15,248 bases of DNA from an uncultured Actinomyces sp. (GCA_938041695.1 CALISI010000080.1:1-15248); one strand, 5' to 3'. Shown: positions 6,286 to 14,400, numbered from the stretch's first letter. Made by a program: numbers and translations. The notes: generated by a model not told the origin, from the sequence alone.

Positions 6286-7280
6286 TGAAGTTAGCTGAGC
6301 TGTCTGAGGCACAGTTGGTGTCTCATTTCCGCGATTCTTTCCCGCGCGGCGAGCGCACAATGATTGGCATTGGCGACGACTGCGCGCAGGTTGCGGCTCC
6401 CGAAGGATCATTCATTGTGACGACGGACGTTATGGTGGAGGACCAGCATTTTCACCTCTCGTGGTCAACCGGCTACGAGGTCGGCGCCCGCGTTGCCGCC
6501 CAGAATCTCGCGGATATTGATGCGATGGGCGGACGGCCCTCGGCACTTGTCGCATCGGTGGTGGCTCCCCGGAACATGGACGCTGACGTATTCCTGGATG
6601 TTGTCCGAGGCCTGGGGGACCGCGCGCGTCAGGCCGACGCGGGCGTCGTCGGTGGCGATCTGAGCGCGGGGGAGAAGCTCGTCATCTCCATTACCGCGTT
6701 TGGCTATTGCCCGGGGCCGGTGGTACGACGCGATGGCGCGCGCCCCGGAGACGTCGTGGCGGTTAGCGGTACTCTCGGCTATTCCTACGCCGGCCTCGAT
6801 CTGCTCGAAGGGGGGCACGTTGATCCATCGGCCCGAGGCGTTGAACAGCTCGGTGACCTGGCTCCCTTTGTTGAGACCTACCGCGCACCGTCACCCCCTC
6901 TCGGGTCGGGCGTCGCGGCCGCGGCTGCGGGTGCGCGGGCCATGATGGATCTGTCGGATGGGCCCGCCACGGACGCCGCGCGCATCGCCAAGGCCTCGGG
7001 AGTCGTCATTGAGTTTGATCGGCCCGCGATCGAGGAGGAGGCCTGGCGCTTGCAGGTGCCGGCTCTGATCTGCCGCGCAGATCCGGTGAGGTGGGTGCTC
7101 CAAGGAGGAGAGGAACACGGCATGCTTGCGGTATTCCCGCAGGACGCGCGGCTACCGGAGGGATTCCGAGTGCTCGGCCGAGCCCGCTCATGCGAGTCGG
7201 GCGAGGATCCCTGCGCGATGTTCGATGGCGAGGTTCTGCGCGGGGCGTGGGACCATTTCCAGGCTGATTCCGTAGACTAG
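6285..7280 (+). CDS. thiL: Thiamine-monophosphate kinase
   Basis: ThiL phosphorylates thiamine monophosphate to thiamine diphosphate with ATP and Mg2+. The 331-residue length is normal. Visible family landmarks are GIGDDCAQV with Asp31/Asp32, TTDVMVEDQHF with Asp48, NLADIDAMGG (74-83), VVGGDLS (121-127) for metal and nucleotide binding, MDLSDGPATDAARIA (221-235), and GGEEHGMLAVF (274-284) at the usual GGEDYELL position. The last is a mild divergence at the tail of that motif. ATG 6285 is chosen because the family starts with this LAELSEAQLV-like stretch; the 27 codons upstream in frame overlap the methyltransferase stop and are not conserved-looking. No other thi genes are nearby. The stop at 7278-7280 overlaps the next predicted -10. 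Confidence 0.93.
   Translation: MKLAELSEAQLVSHFRDSFPRGERTMIGIGDDCAQVAAPEGSFIVTTDVMVEDQHFHLSWSTGYEVGARVAAQNLADIDAMGGRPSALVASVVAPRNMDADVFLDVVRGLGDRARQADAGVVGGDLSAGEKLVISITAFGYCPGPVVRRDGARPGDVVAVSGTLGYSYAGLDLLEGGHVDPSARGVEQLGDLAPFVETYRAPSPPLGSGVAAAAAGARAMMDLSDGPATDAARIAKASGVVIEFDRPAIEEEAWRLQVPALICRADPVRWVLQGGEEHGMLAVFPQDARLPEGFRVLGRARSCESGEDPCAMFDGEVLRGAWDHFQADSVD
7249..7278 (+). promoter_or_regulatory. Predicted promoter upstream of the small gene at 7360
   Basis: A -35-like TGGACC (7249-7254), an 18-bp spacer and a -10 TAGACT (7273-7278) lie inside the 3' end of thiL. The predicted start near 7285 coincides with an ATG opening a five-codon frame (MWTAE, stop 7300-7302). The leader to 7360 can form a stem CGCTGAG (7293-7299) with CTCAGCG (7326-7332). 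Confidence 0.45.
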
Positions 7281-7359
7281 TGTGATGTGGACCGCTGAGT
7301 AACTGGGGCGTCGAATGCTTGCATGCTCAGCGCAGGAAAGCAAGAGGAAGAGCGTGAGG

Positions 7360-7551
7360 ATGAAACGAACGACCGAAGGCCACGAGGCCTCGTCTCAACC
7401 GATGTCGCGCGTGGCGCGTAAACTCGCGGAGTCGTCGGAGGAGATTCCGGCGACCGCCGGATTGTCCCTGCCCGCGCTGCGCGGTGATGCTTGCGTGCCG
7501 CCGACGAAGGCGCTGCCCGTCGTTGAGACGGAAACTGATAGCGACGACTGA
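7360..7551 (+). CDS. Small hypothetical protein with acidic tail
   Basis: This 63-residue reading frame starts at ATG 7360 after a purine-rich AGAGGAAG (7343-7350). The N-terminus is basic (MKRTTEGHE, SRVARKL), the middle is Pro/Ala-rich, and the end is acidic (VVETETDSDD). There is one Cys and no transmembrane segment. Third codon positions are mostly G or C, as in the surrounding real genes. I do not recognise the family. An in-frame ATG at 7315 gives a longer version but has no ribosome binding site. It lies in a possible own transcript between the 7273 promoter and the hairpin at 7572. Confidence 0.5.
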   Translation: MKRTTEGHEASSQPMSRVARKLAESSEEIPATAGLSLPALRGDACVPPTKALPVVETETDSDD

Positions 7552-7571
7552 CACAGGGTCCTATACACCCG

Positions 7572-7599
7572 GTGCCCGTCCGTGTCTGCCCACGGGCAC
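7572..7599 (+). terminator. Hairpin after the small gene
   Basis: GTGCCCGT (7572-7579) and ACGGGCAC (7592-7599) form a perfect 8-bp stem with a 12-nt loop, followed by the weakly T-rich TCTCTAT. It sits 20 bases after the stop at 7551 and upstream of the next promoter, a good position for a terminator. Confidence 0.55.
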
Positions 7600-7624
7600 T
7601 CTCTATCCGTAATGTGATCGCTCT

Positions 7625-7653
7625 TTGACTGTGGGCATCTGTGGCGTGATACT
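7625..7653 (+). promoter_or_regulatory. Predicted promoter of the decayed membrane-protein gene
   Basis: TTGACT (7625-7630) and GATACT (7648-7653) are spaced by 17 bp, a good match to the housekeeping sigma consensus. The predicted start near 7660 gives a ~78-nt leader to the ATG at 7738. The promoter still looks intact although the gene downstream is broken. Confidence 0.6.
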
Positions 7654-7737
7654 GAGCGCGCCTGAGTGGCCGATTGTCCGGGCATACGAGGTGTGCTGCT
7701 GGCTCGGTCATGGATTGTCAATGGGTGTGAGGCGCAC

Positions 7738-8876
7738 ATGATGGGCACTGAGAAGAACGAACCGATGGACGCGCCGATTCCGGTTCCGCAGGCGGGTCCT
7801 GCGGGGGCGAACCCGGCGGCTGGTGGCGATGGAGGGGTGACTTTCACGCCGATGTCCGCAGCGAGTAAGAAACGCATCAGAATGATCGGGATCATCGTCG
7901 GTGTCCTCCTCGTGCTGGTGATCGCTGGCGTGGTCGCGATCAAGGTCGCCAATAGTTCGCGGACGCCTCAGGCGCAAGTACGGAAGTATCTGGATCTGCT
8001 GGCGGCAGGTAATGCCAGCGCCGCAACTGCGATGGTCGACCCGGGCGTGGCCAATGATAAGCGAGTGTTTTGACGGACTCGGTGATGTCGTCGGCTCAGT
8101 TGCTGCTGGTTGTTGAAGACATCAGCGCTGGTGAGGGCGATAACGACGGTAAGAAAAGCGAGTCTGATACACGCACAGTGACCGCGACCATGCAGGTCAA
8201 CGGTGAGCGTTTCGTTCACGAGTTCACGGTGACGAAGACGAAGCCCACGATGGGTGTTCTGGACAACTGGCAGGTCAAGGATGCTCTGGTATCCAAGGTG
8301 AGCGTCGACGCCCGAGGGTACAACCAATTCACCGTCGGTGACGTGAGCGCCGACGCCCACTAACAGGGACAGGACGGCGACGATGCGACCTTCCTCTTCT
8401 ACCCGGGCGTCTACACGTTCACACCGGTCGCAACGATCGAATATGCCGAATCCAACCCGGAAACCGTGTCGATCCTCGGTGATACGTGGAGCGGAGACGG
8501 TACCTCTGTCTCGATGACAGCCACCTACAACACTAAGCTCACGGCGGCAGCGTTCGATGCTGGCAAGGAGGTCGTCGACTCGTGCGCGTCCATCCCGGGC
8601 AACCAGAACTCCGTGTGTCCCTTCGCAATTCAGAGCGATGCGGTCACCGCGGTCTCCGGTGCCATGCCGAAGGCCCTCGGGCCGGTATCTCCGGATCAGC
8701 CGATATTCTTCCGGGCTGCTGTCACCTTCACGGCAACGTACTCGAACAAGTACTACATGGAGGGTACTCGCGACGTGGATACCGTGCTGGTTCTCGATGT
8801 GCAGTTCGACAGTGGCGGGCTCCTGAAGCTCGATCAGGATGGCAAGCCTGACTTTAGGGTGTCTTTCGCCCGCTAA
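7738..8876 (+). pseudogene. Decayed paralogue of the downstream membrane protein (frameshift plus nonsense)
   Basis: This is a broken copy of the gene at 9100-10296. The first piece (from ATG 7738) has a Pro-rich N-terminus, GVTFTPMS, a basic stop-transfer (KKRIR), one transmembrane helix (IGIIVGVLLVLVIAGVVAI) and SAATAMVDPG, then stops at TGA 8071-8073. The homologous sequence resumes one frame back from 8070 (LTDSVMSSAQ against LSDQVMASAS in the intact copy), consistent with loss of one T from the run at 8068-8071. That second frame has an in-frame TAA at 8361-8363, then continues with FYPGVYTFTP, the Cys pair in DSCASIPGNQNSVCPF, and ends at 8876 with DFRVSFAR. The ribosome binding site is GAGG at 7729-7732. 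Function was presumably as for the intact copy; this copy cannot make the full protein without frameshifting and readthrough. Confidence 0.85.
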
Positions 8877-8898
8877 TCGGAGTCCTTCGCAGGCCTCC

Positions 8899-8939
8899 CG
8901 TGTGGTGTTCGTCCATCTCGTGTGGACGGGCACCACGCG
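8899..8939 (+). terminator. Long hairpin terminator after the pseudogene
   Basis: CGTGTGGTG (8899-8907) pairs with CACCACGCG (8931-8939, one G-U). The stem continues through two T-G pairs into CGTCCA (8910-8915) and TGGACG (8923-8928), giving about 17 bp around a 7-nt loop. No long U-tract follows. It sits 23 bases after the pseudogene stop and isolates the two paralogues transcriptionally. Confidence 0.65.
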
Positions 8940-8993
8940 TCTGTTATCCGATGCCGACTGGGTCTCGGTGTCCGGTGCGATGAGCGCGTGTCC

Positions 8994-9059
8994 TTGAGGT
9001 GCCATCACGCTATGGGATATTGTCGAGTTTGTATCCGTTGATCCCTGCGTTATATCCCA
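8994..9059 (+). promoter_or_regulatory. Promoter/operator region of the intact membrane-protein gene
   Basis: An 8-bp perfect inverted repeat, TGGGATAT (9013-9020) and ATATCCCA (9052-9059), has a 31-bp spacer. Each arm overlaps a candidate -10: GATATT (9016-9021, with TTGAGG at 8994-8999 as -35, 16-bp spacing) and TATATC (9051-9056, with weak TTGTAT at 9029-9034). The arrangement could be an operator or two alternative promoters. The ribosome binding site AGGAG at 9090-9094 serves ATG 9100. Confidence 0.4.
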
Positions 9060-9099
9060 GACGCGCAGATCAGCGACGCCAGCACAGTGAGGAGAAGCG

Positions 9100-10296
9100 A
9101 TGGAACCGCATGCTAACGATGTGAGACAGGGGATGAGCGTCCCACCTGCCGCTCCTGAACCTAATCCGCAGGTGCCCCCACCCCCGGGCCCCTCGTCCAA
9201 CCTGACTCCTCCCCCTGCCCCCGCCAACCCTCAGTACATGGCCGTTCAGGCACCCGTCGTGCCCCAGACGGGCGTGACCTTCACCCCGATGTCCACCAGG
9301 AGCCGCCGCCGCATGAAGGGCATCGTGATCGGCGTTGTGGCCCTCGTCGTCCTCGTGGTCGTCGGAACCGTCGCCCTGACGATCGCGAACTGGACGCGCA
9401 CGCCCGAGGCGAAGGTTCGCCAGTATCTCGAGCTGCTCGCCGAGGGTAAGGCGAGCGCAGCAACTGCCATGGTTGATCCCGGTCTGCCCAATGATCAGCG
9501 TGGTTTCCTCTCTGACCAGGTCATGGCCTCCGCGAGCGCCCGCATCGAGGTCGAGGACGTGACTGCCGATGACGCGGAGTATGCGAAGGAGCGCGTCGTG
9601 ACGGCGACGATGCGCCTCGACGGCGAGCGTTTCACCCGTTCCTTCCGTGTGAGCCAGGCGAAGAAGACGTTTGGCTTGCTGAAGAACTGGAAGATCCAGG
9701 ATGCGATGGTTGCCCGCGTCGATGTGGAGGCGGACAATGTCACGGCCTTCTCGATCGGCGGAGAAAAGCTCTCGATTGTGACGCTCACGGAGGGATCCAG
9801 CAGCTCTCTCGTTCTCTACCCCGGCGTCTACACCTTCACCCCGGAGGAGACGGGGGACTACATTGATGCGGCACCCAAGACTCTGTCCGTCAAGGCTGCG
9901 ACCGGGTACGACAGCTCGACATACGGTGGCACGGTCGAGCTGACAGGCACGTATAACGACAAGATGGCCGCTGCCGCGCTCGAGGCTGCGGCTGCTCTGA
10001 CGAACTCGTGTGCGACCGTCCCGGGCAATATCGATACAGCATGCCCGATGCCTGTTCAGTCTCGGACCCTCGCTCTCTTGCAGGTCAAGACGATGCCCAC
10101 AGTAATGAAAGCGACGACGGATGAGGGCGGCGAGTACACCGGCGAGGCAACGTTTACGATCCAGGGCATAGAAAGCGGGGACAAGCAGCGTGATGTCACG
10201 TCCCGGGTGACGGCCACGGTGAAGACCGACAAGAATGGCAAGCTTGAATTGGATGCGTCGGGTAAGCCCCAGTTCGAGGTGCGATTCGGTTACTGA
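9100..10296 (+). CDS. Single-pass membrane protein with Pro-rich cytoplasmic tail and extracellular domain
   Basis: This 398-residue protein is of unknown function. Residues 1-65 are Pro-rich (PPPPGP, PPPAPANP) and predicted cytoplasmic. RSRRRMKG (67-74) is a positive-inside anchor. A transmembrane helix spans about 75-96. Residues 98-210 begin with TRTPEAKVRQYLELLAEGKASAATAMVDP, which resembles the opening of small NTF2-like (DUF4878-type) extracellular domains. A beta-rich domain follows with YPGVYTFTP (240-248) and two cysteines (Cys304, Cys315) that could form a disulphide; both are kept in the decayed neighbour. The layout recalls TcaA-like envelope proteins, but that is inference. AGGAG at 9090-9094, five bases before ATG 9100, fixes the start. 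It is monocistronic, flanked by hairpins at 8899 and 10319. Confidence 0.85.
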   Translation: MEPHANDVRQGMSVPPAAPEPNPQVPPPPGPSSNLTPPPAPANPQYMAVQAPVVPQTGVTFTPMSTRSRRRMKGIVIGVVALVVLVVVGTVALTIANWTRTPEAKVRQYLELLAEGKASAATAMVDPGLPNDQRGFLSDQVMASASARIEVEDVTADDAEYAKERVVTATMRLDGERFTRSFRVSQAKKTFGLLKNWKIQDAMVARVDVEADNVTAFSIGGEKLSIVTLTEGSSSSLVLYPGVYTFTPEETGDYIDAAPKTLSVKAATGYDSSTYGGTVELTGTYNDKMAAAALEAAAALTNSCATVPGNIDTACPMPVQSRTLALLQVKTMPTVMKATTDEGGEYTGEATFTIQGIESGDKQRDVTSRVTATVKTDKNGKLELDASGKPQFEVRFGY

Positions 10297-10318
10297 GGCC
10301 CGTATTCATGCAACGAGT

Positions 10319-10364
10319 GCACCGGGTATGCGGACTCGGCGAAAGAAGTTCGCATACCCGGTGT
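10319..10364. terminator. Strong hairpin after the membrane-protein gene
   Basis: ACCGGGTATGCG (10321-10332) and CGCATACCCGGT (10351-10362) are perfectly complementary over 12 bp, and flanking pairs extend the stem to about 14-16 bp. No U-tract follows, as is common for GC-rich terminators. It separates the membrane-protein gene from the TetR gene. Confidence 0.65.
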
Positions 10365-10383
10365 CGTAGCGGCGGTTGCGCGC

Positions 10384-10405
10384 TATGATGGGTTTTTGGT
10401 AACCC
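10384..10405 (+). promoter_or_regulatory. TetR gene promoter with putative operator
   Basis: A -10 TATGAT (10384-10389) is followed directly by an inverted repeat, GGGTT (10390-10394) and AACCC (10401-10405) with a 6-bp spacer, spanning the predicted transcription start. This is the usual location of an autoregulatory TetR operator. No clear -35 was found at the right spacing. GGAG at 10421-10424 is the ribosome binding site. Confidence 0.45.
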
Positions 10406-10431
10406 TGTCACACCGAATCTGGAGCAGCCGC

Positions 10432-11076
10432 ATGAGCAATGAGGCCCAGGCAATGAAGACGCGCAAGCCCGGTCGACCGAAGGCCGGCAGTGAGGATAAA
10501 AAGGCGCGTATCCTCGCGGAGGCGTTGATCCTTTTTTCGACGCGTGGTTTTGTTGCGACATCGCTGGCGGATATTGCGCGCGCAGCCGATATTTCCAAGG
10601 CTGGCCTGTTGCACCACTACGCGTCGAAGGATCAGCTCCTCGCGGCTGTCCTCGATGAGCGTGATCGTCGTGTTGTCAGTCGTCTTCCGCGCGCTGAGGA
10701 GGGCGCGGAGGCTGCACTGGACGCGTGGGTGGACATGGTTGCGCACAACCAACGTCATCCCGATGGAGTTGCCCTCTACACGGCGATGTCGGCTGCCGTG
10801 ATCGATGCCGGACATCAGGCTCATCCGTGGTTCCGTCAGCATCTGCTTGGTGCGATTGAGTATCTGGTGAATGCGATCGAGCATGGCAAGGAGCGTGGCG
10901 AGGTTCGCGCCGATGCGCCCAGTGAGCAGATCGCACGTAAGCTCGTGGCGCTCTCCGATGGTCTTCAGGTGCAGTGGTTGTGCTCGCGCGCGGATGGTGG
11001 GCGCGAATTCAATATGCACGAGGTGATGGCCGGTGTGGTTGACGACGTGAAGGTGCGCTGGCTCATTCGTTCGTGA
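10432..11076 (+). CDS. TetR/AcrR-family transcriptional regulator
   Basis: This 214-residue, one-component regulator has a typical TetR N-terminal DNA-binding domain: KKARILAEALILFSTRGFVATSLADIARAADISKAGLLHHYASKDQLLAAVL, roughly residues 23-74. The segment SLADIARAADISKAGLLHHY contains the recognition helix. It is preceded by a basic KPGRPKAG stretch (12-19), which may add minor-groove contacts. The C-terminal ligand-binding domain (about 80-210, all helical) is not assignable to a ligand. ATG 10432 is preceded by GGAG seven bases upstream; an in-frame GTG at 10396 lies at the predicted transcription start and is unlikely. It lies 272 bp upstream of putA in the same direction, so it may regulate itself, putA or the membrane-protein gene. 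Confidence 0.92.
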   Translation: MSNEAQAMKTRKPGRPKAGSEDKKARILAEALILFSTRGFVATSLADIARAADISKAGLLHHYASKDQLLAAVLDERDRRVVSRLPRAEEGAEAALDAWVDMVAHNQRHPDGVALYTAMSAAVIDAGHQAHPWFRQHLLGAIEYLVNAIEHGKERGEVRADAPSEQIARKLVALSDGLQVQWLCSRADGGREFNMHEVMAGVVDDVKVRWLIRS

Positions 11077-11348
11077 ACGAGGCCGGGGGTGCCTCCGCAC
11101 AGGAGGCGCGGTGTTGTGAAAAGTGACACAGATGATGAGGGTTTGCGGCTGTTTTTCGCGAGTCGGGGCTTAGGTCCCTTGTTGCTTGTATTATAGTCAT
11201 GCGCTGGTGCCACGGAGAACCCTGAGAAGGGTTAGCATGGACAAACCAGCATACTTCACGATGTCGGGAGTTTTGCCGAACGTGTCCAGCGAAGCCGCTG
11301 CACGTGACGCGGAGAATCCGTCGCTCATCCACGCCTGGAGGTCTACGC
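11077..11348 (+). promoter_or_regulatory. putA upstream region: -10 element, hairpin and upstream ORF
   Basis: The 272-bp gap holds an AT-rich -10 region (TATAGT at 11192-11197, or TATTAT at 11189-11194) without a clear -35. About 20 bases later AACCCT (11218-11223) and AGGGTT (11228-11233) form a perfect 6-bp stem with a GAGA tetraloop. That hairpin overlaps a ribosome binding site-like GAAGGG, which precedes ATG 11237. The putA ribosome binding site TGGAGG is at 11336-11341. No convincing terminator for the TetR gene was seen. Confidence 0.5.
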
Positions 11349-11413
11349 ATGACGAACGTCGCCGTTCCTACCCCGCCCCACCCCGATTCCAACGCTCGAC
11401 GCTGCTCCGATGA
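11237..11413 (+). CDS. Possible upstream ORF overlapping the putA start
   Basis: This 58-codon frame from ATG 11237 begins MDKPAYFTMSGVLPNVSSEA and ends at TGA 11411-11413, 65 bases inside putA in another frame. AAGGG lies six bases before the ATG but is folded into the 11218-11233 hairpin. The part upstream of putA has moderately coding-like codon use; the overlapping part does not inform. No family is recognised. It could be a leader ORF affecting putA translation or a chance frame. Confidence 0.25.
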   Translation: MDKPAYFTMSGVLPNVSSEAAARDAENPSLIHAWRSTHDERRRSYPAPPRFQRSTLLR

Positions 11414-14400
11414 TCTGTGGGCGCTGGGGGAGAGAGCGATCATTCGAGCCCGCCGCTGGGCCGATGAATCGGCCCATGAGCCGACTCCGCAATCGGCCAA
11501 GATTCTCTCCCGGATCCTGTCCGACCCGGACGGTCTGACGTTCACCACTCGATTCGTTGACGACGTCGTGCGTCCCGCGGATCTGGACGTGGCCAGTGAG
11601 GCGTTGAAGCGCCTGTCGGCCGGCCGTAAAATCTTCCTGCCCCCGGCCCTGGCCGCGGCGATGGGGCTCGGATCGACCGCATCGCGCCTCGCACCCCGCA
11701 CTGTGACGACGGTGGCGCGACGCGTGTTCCGCGAGATCGTCGGCGACCTGGTCGTCGACGCAACCGACAGGGGTCTCGGCCCTGCGCTCGCGCGCCTGCG
11801 CACAGGCGGCCACCGCCTGAACGTGAACCTCCTCGGCGAGGCGGTTCTTGGTGAGAAGGAAGCGGCCCATCGCCTGTCCGAGGTCTCGCGCCTCGTGACT
11901 CGCGAGGACGTCGATTACGTCTCCATCAAGGTCTCTGCCGTGACGGGACCGCACAATCCCTGGGGTTTCGAGGAAGTTGTTGAGCATGGCGTGAGTGCCC
12001 TCCTGCCCCTCTACCGCCTTGCCCGCGACAATAGGACCTTCCTCAACCTCGACATGGAGGACTACAAGGACCTCGATCTGACGATCGCGGTGTTCACCGC
12101 CATCCTCGACCAGCCGGACATGCGCGGCTACGAGGCCGGTATCGTCCTTCAGGCCTACCTGCCCGATTCGCTCGGTGCCCTCCAGCGCCTCCAGGAGTGG
12201 GCGCGCACGCGCGTGGACGCGGGGGGGTCGCGCATTAAGGTGCGCATCGTCAAGGGTGCGAACCTGTCTATGGAGCGGGTGGATGCGGAGATCCACGGCT
12301 GGGAGCTGACGACCTGGCCTTCCAAGCAGGCGACGGATACCAATTACAAGCGCATGCTGTCCTGGGCGATGACTCCGGAACGGACGCGTGCGATCCGCCT
12401 GGGCGTGGCTGGACAAAACATCTTCGACATTGCTTTCGCCTACGAGCTGCGCGCCGCGCGCGGTGTCGAGGACAGCGTCGAGTTCGAGATGCTCTCCGGC
12501 ATGGCCACGGGCATCCAGGAGGTCGTGCGCCGCGACGTCGGTTCTCTCCTCCTGTACGTCCCGGTCGTCAACCCCCGTGAGTTCGACGTTGCCATTTCTT
12601 ACCTGGTGCGCCGCCTGGAGGAAAACGCGACGCCAGAGAACTTTATGTCCGGTGTCTTCGATATCGCCGAAAACGAGGACGTCTTCGCCCGCGAACGCGA
12701 CCGTTTCCTGGCAGCGCTGTCCGACGTTGATCCGGACGCTCCCGTTCCCGTTCCGAACCGCAGCCAGAACCGTCTGGCTGAGCGCGAGGCAGGGGTGCCC
12801 GCTGAGCGGGGGAGCCTCGCTGAGCGCGCGCGTCGTGCTTTCGTTTCCGAGCCGGATTCAGATCCCGCCCTGGCAGCCAACCGCCAGTGGGCACGTGACA
12901 TCGCTGCGGCGATCCCTGGCTCAACCCGTGGCGTGAAGGCCGTGCATGACGGAGCGCAAGCGCTGGCGACGAACAAGGCAGTGGACGGCCTCGTCGAGGC
13001 CGCTGCACGCGCCGCTAGCTCCTGGCAATGCCTGACCCCCGAGGAACGGGCTGCCACGCTCCATCGCGTTGGCGATGTGCTGGCCGCGCATCGAGGTGAA
13101 CTCATCGAGGTCGCCGGATCTGAGGCCGGAAAGACCATCGATCAGGCTGACCCCGAGGTGAGCGAGGCCGTCGACTTCTGCCACCACTATGCGCAGGCCT
13201 CTTTGCAGCTCACCGATGAGGTGTACATGGCGGGGGCACGATTCGTACCTGTGGATGTCACCGTCGTCGCCTCCCCGTGGAACTTCCCCATCGCCATTCC
13301 TGTCGGTGGCGTCGCCGCGGCGCTCGCGGCTGGTAGCGCGGTGATCCTCAAGCCAGCCCCGCCGGCCAAACGCTGTGCAGCTGAACTCGTCGCGGCCTTC
13401 CATGAAGCGGGGATCCCTCGAGAGCTAGTGGCACTCGCCCCGCTCGACGACGGGGACGTGTCACGCTATCTCGTGACACATGAGGACGTCGACCGTGTCG
13501 TGCTGACCGGTTCGTACGACACGGCTCGTCTCTTCCGCTCCTGGAAGCCGGACATGCACCTGCTGGGCGAGACGAGCGGCAAGAACGCCATCATCGTCAC
13601 CCCCTCAGCGGATCCCGATTTGGCGGTGCGCGACATCGTGCATTCCGCCTTCGCGCACGCGGGGCAGAAATGCTCGGCTTCCTCTCTGCTGATCCTCGTC
13701 GGCTCCGCGGGACGCTCCACGCGTATTGCGCGTCAGCTCGTTGACGCGACCGCGTCGCTGCGGGTGGGATTGCCGGCGTCACTGGACTCTCAGGTCGGCC
13801 CCGTTGTCGTGCCCGACGACGAGAAGGCCGTGCGTGGCCTGACGACCCTGGGTGAAGGTGAGCACTGGGTTCTCAAGCCTCGTTACCTAGGTGATGGGCT
13901 ATGGACCCCGGGTATCCGTGCGGGCGTGGTACCCGGCAGCGAATTCCATCTGACGGAATACTTCGCGCCCGTCCTCGGCGTCATGCGTGTCAAAACACTC
14001 GAGGAAGCCATCGAGGCCGTCAACGAGGTCGACTACGGCCTGACCTCAGGCCTGCACACCCTCGACACCGAGGAACTAGCGATGTGGCTGGATGGTATTG
14101 AGGCCGGAAACCTCTACGTCAACCGTGGCATCACCGGCGCCGTCGTTCGCCGTCAGCCTTTTGGCGGGTGGAAGCGTTCGGCCATCGGATCGACCACGAA
14201 AGCCGGCGGCCCCTCGTACCTGCTGGGCCTCGGGGAAGTTGAAGCTGCCCGCGAGGCGGCCGTGGGGGAGAGCACCATGGACACTGCAACGCTTGCCCCG
14301 AGCGTTCATGCGCTGTGCCATGCGGCGAGTGCGCACCTCAGCTCCGATGAGGTGGTAGAGCTCGGGGGCGCCGTCGCAAACGACGCAGCTGCTTGGGCCC

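Noticed and set aside
7285..7360. TPP riboswitch near thiL
   Set aside because: It lies downstream of thiL, and the conserved TPP core segments are absent; only a short CTGAG-type match occurs by chance.
8065..8075. Programmed -1 frameshift joining the two halves of the upstream paralogue
   Set aside because: The local bases do not form a good heptameric slippery site, and a second in-frame TAA at 8361 would still stop the product, so decay is the simpler reading.
7968..9227. Long minus-strand open frame across the pseudogene and the intergenic region
   Set aside because: It has no ribosome binding site or recognisable domain. The plus strand shows clear full-length homology between the two paralogues, so the plus strand is the coding one.
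11343..12416. Long minus-strand frame inside putA, and similar ones at 11063-11803 and 14076-14870
   Set aside because: All are antisense to a convincingly assigned enzyme and have shadow-frame composition.
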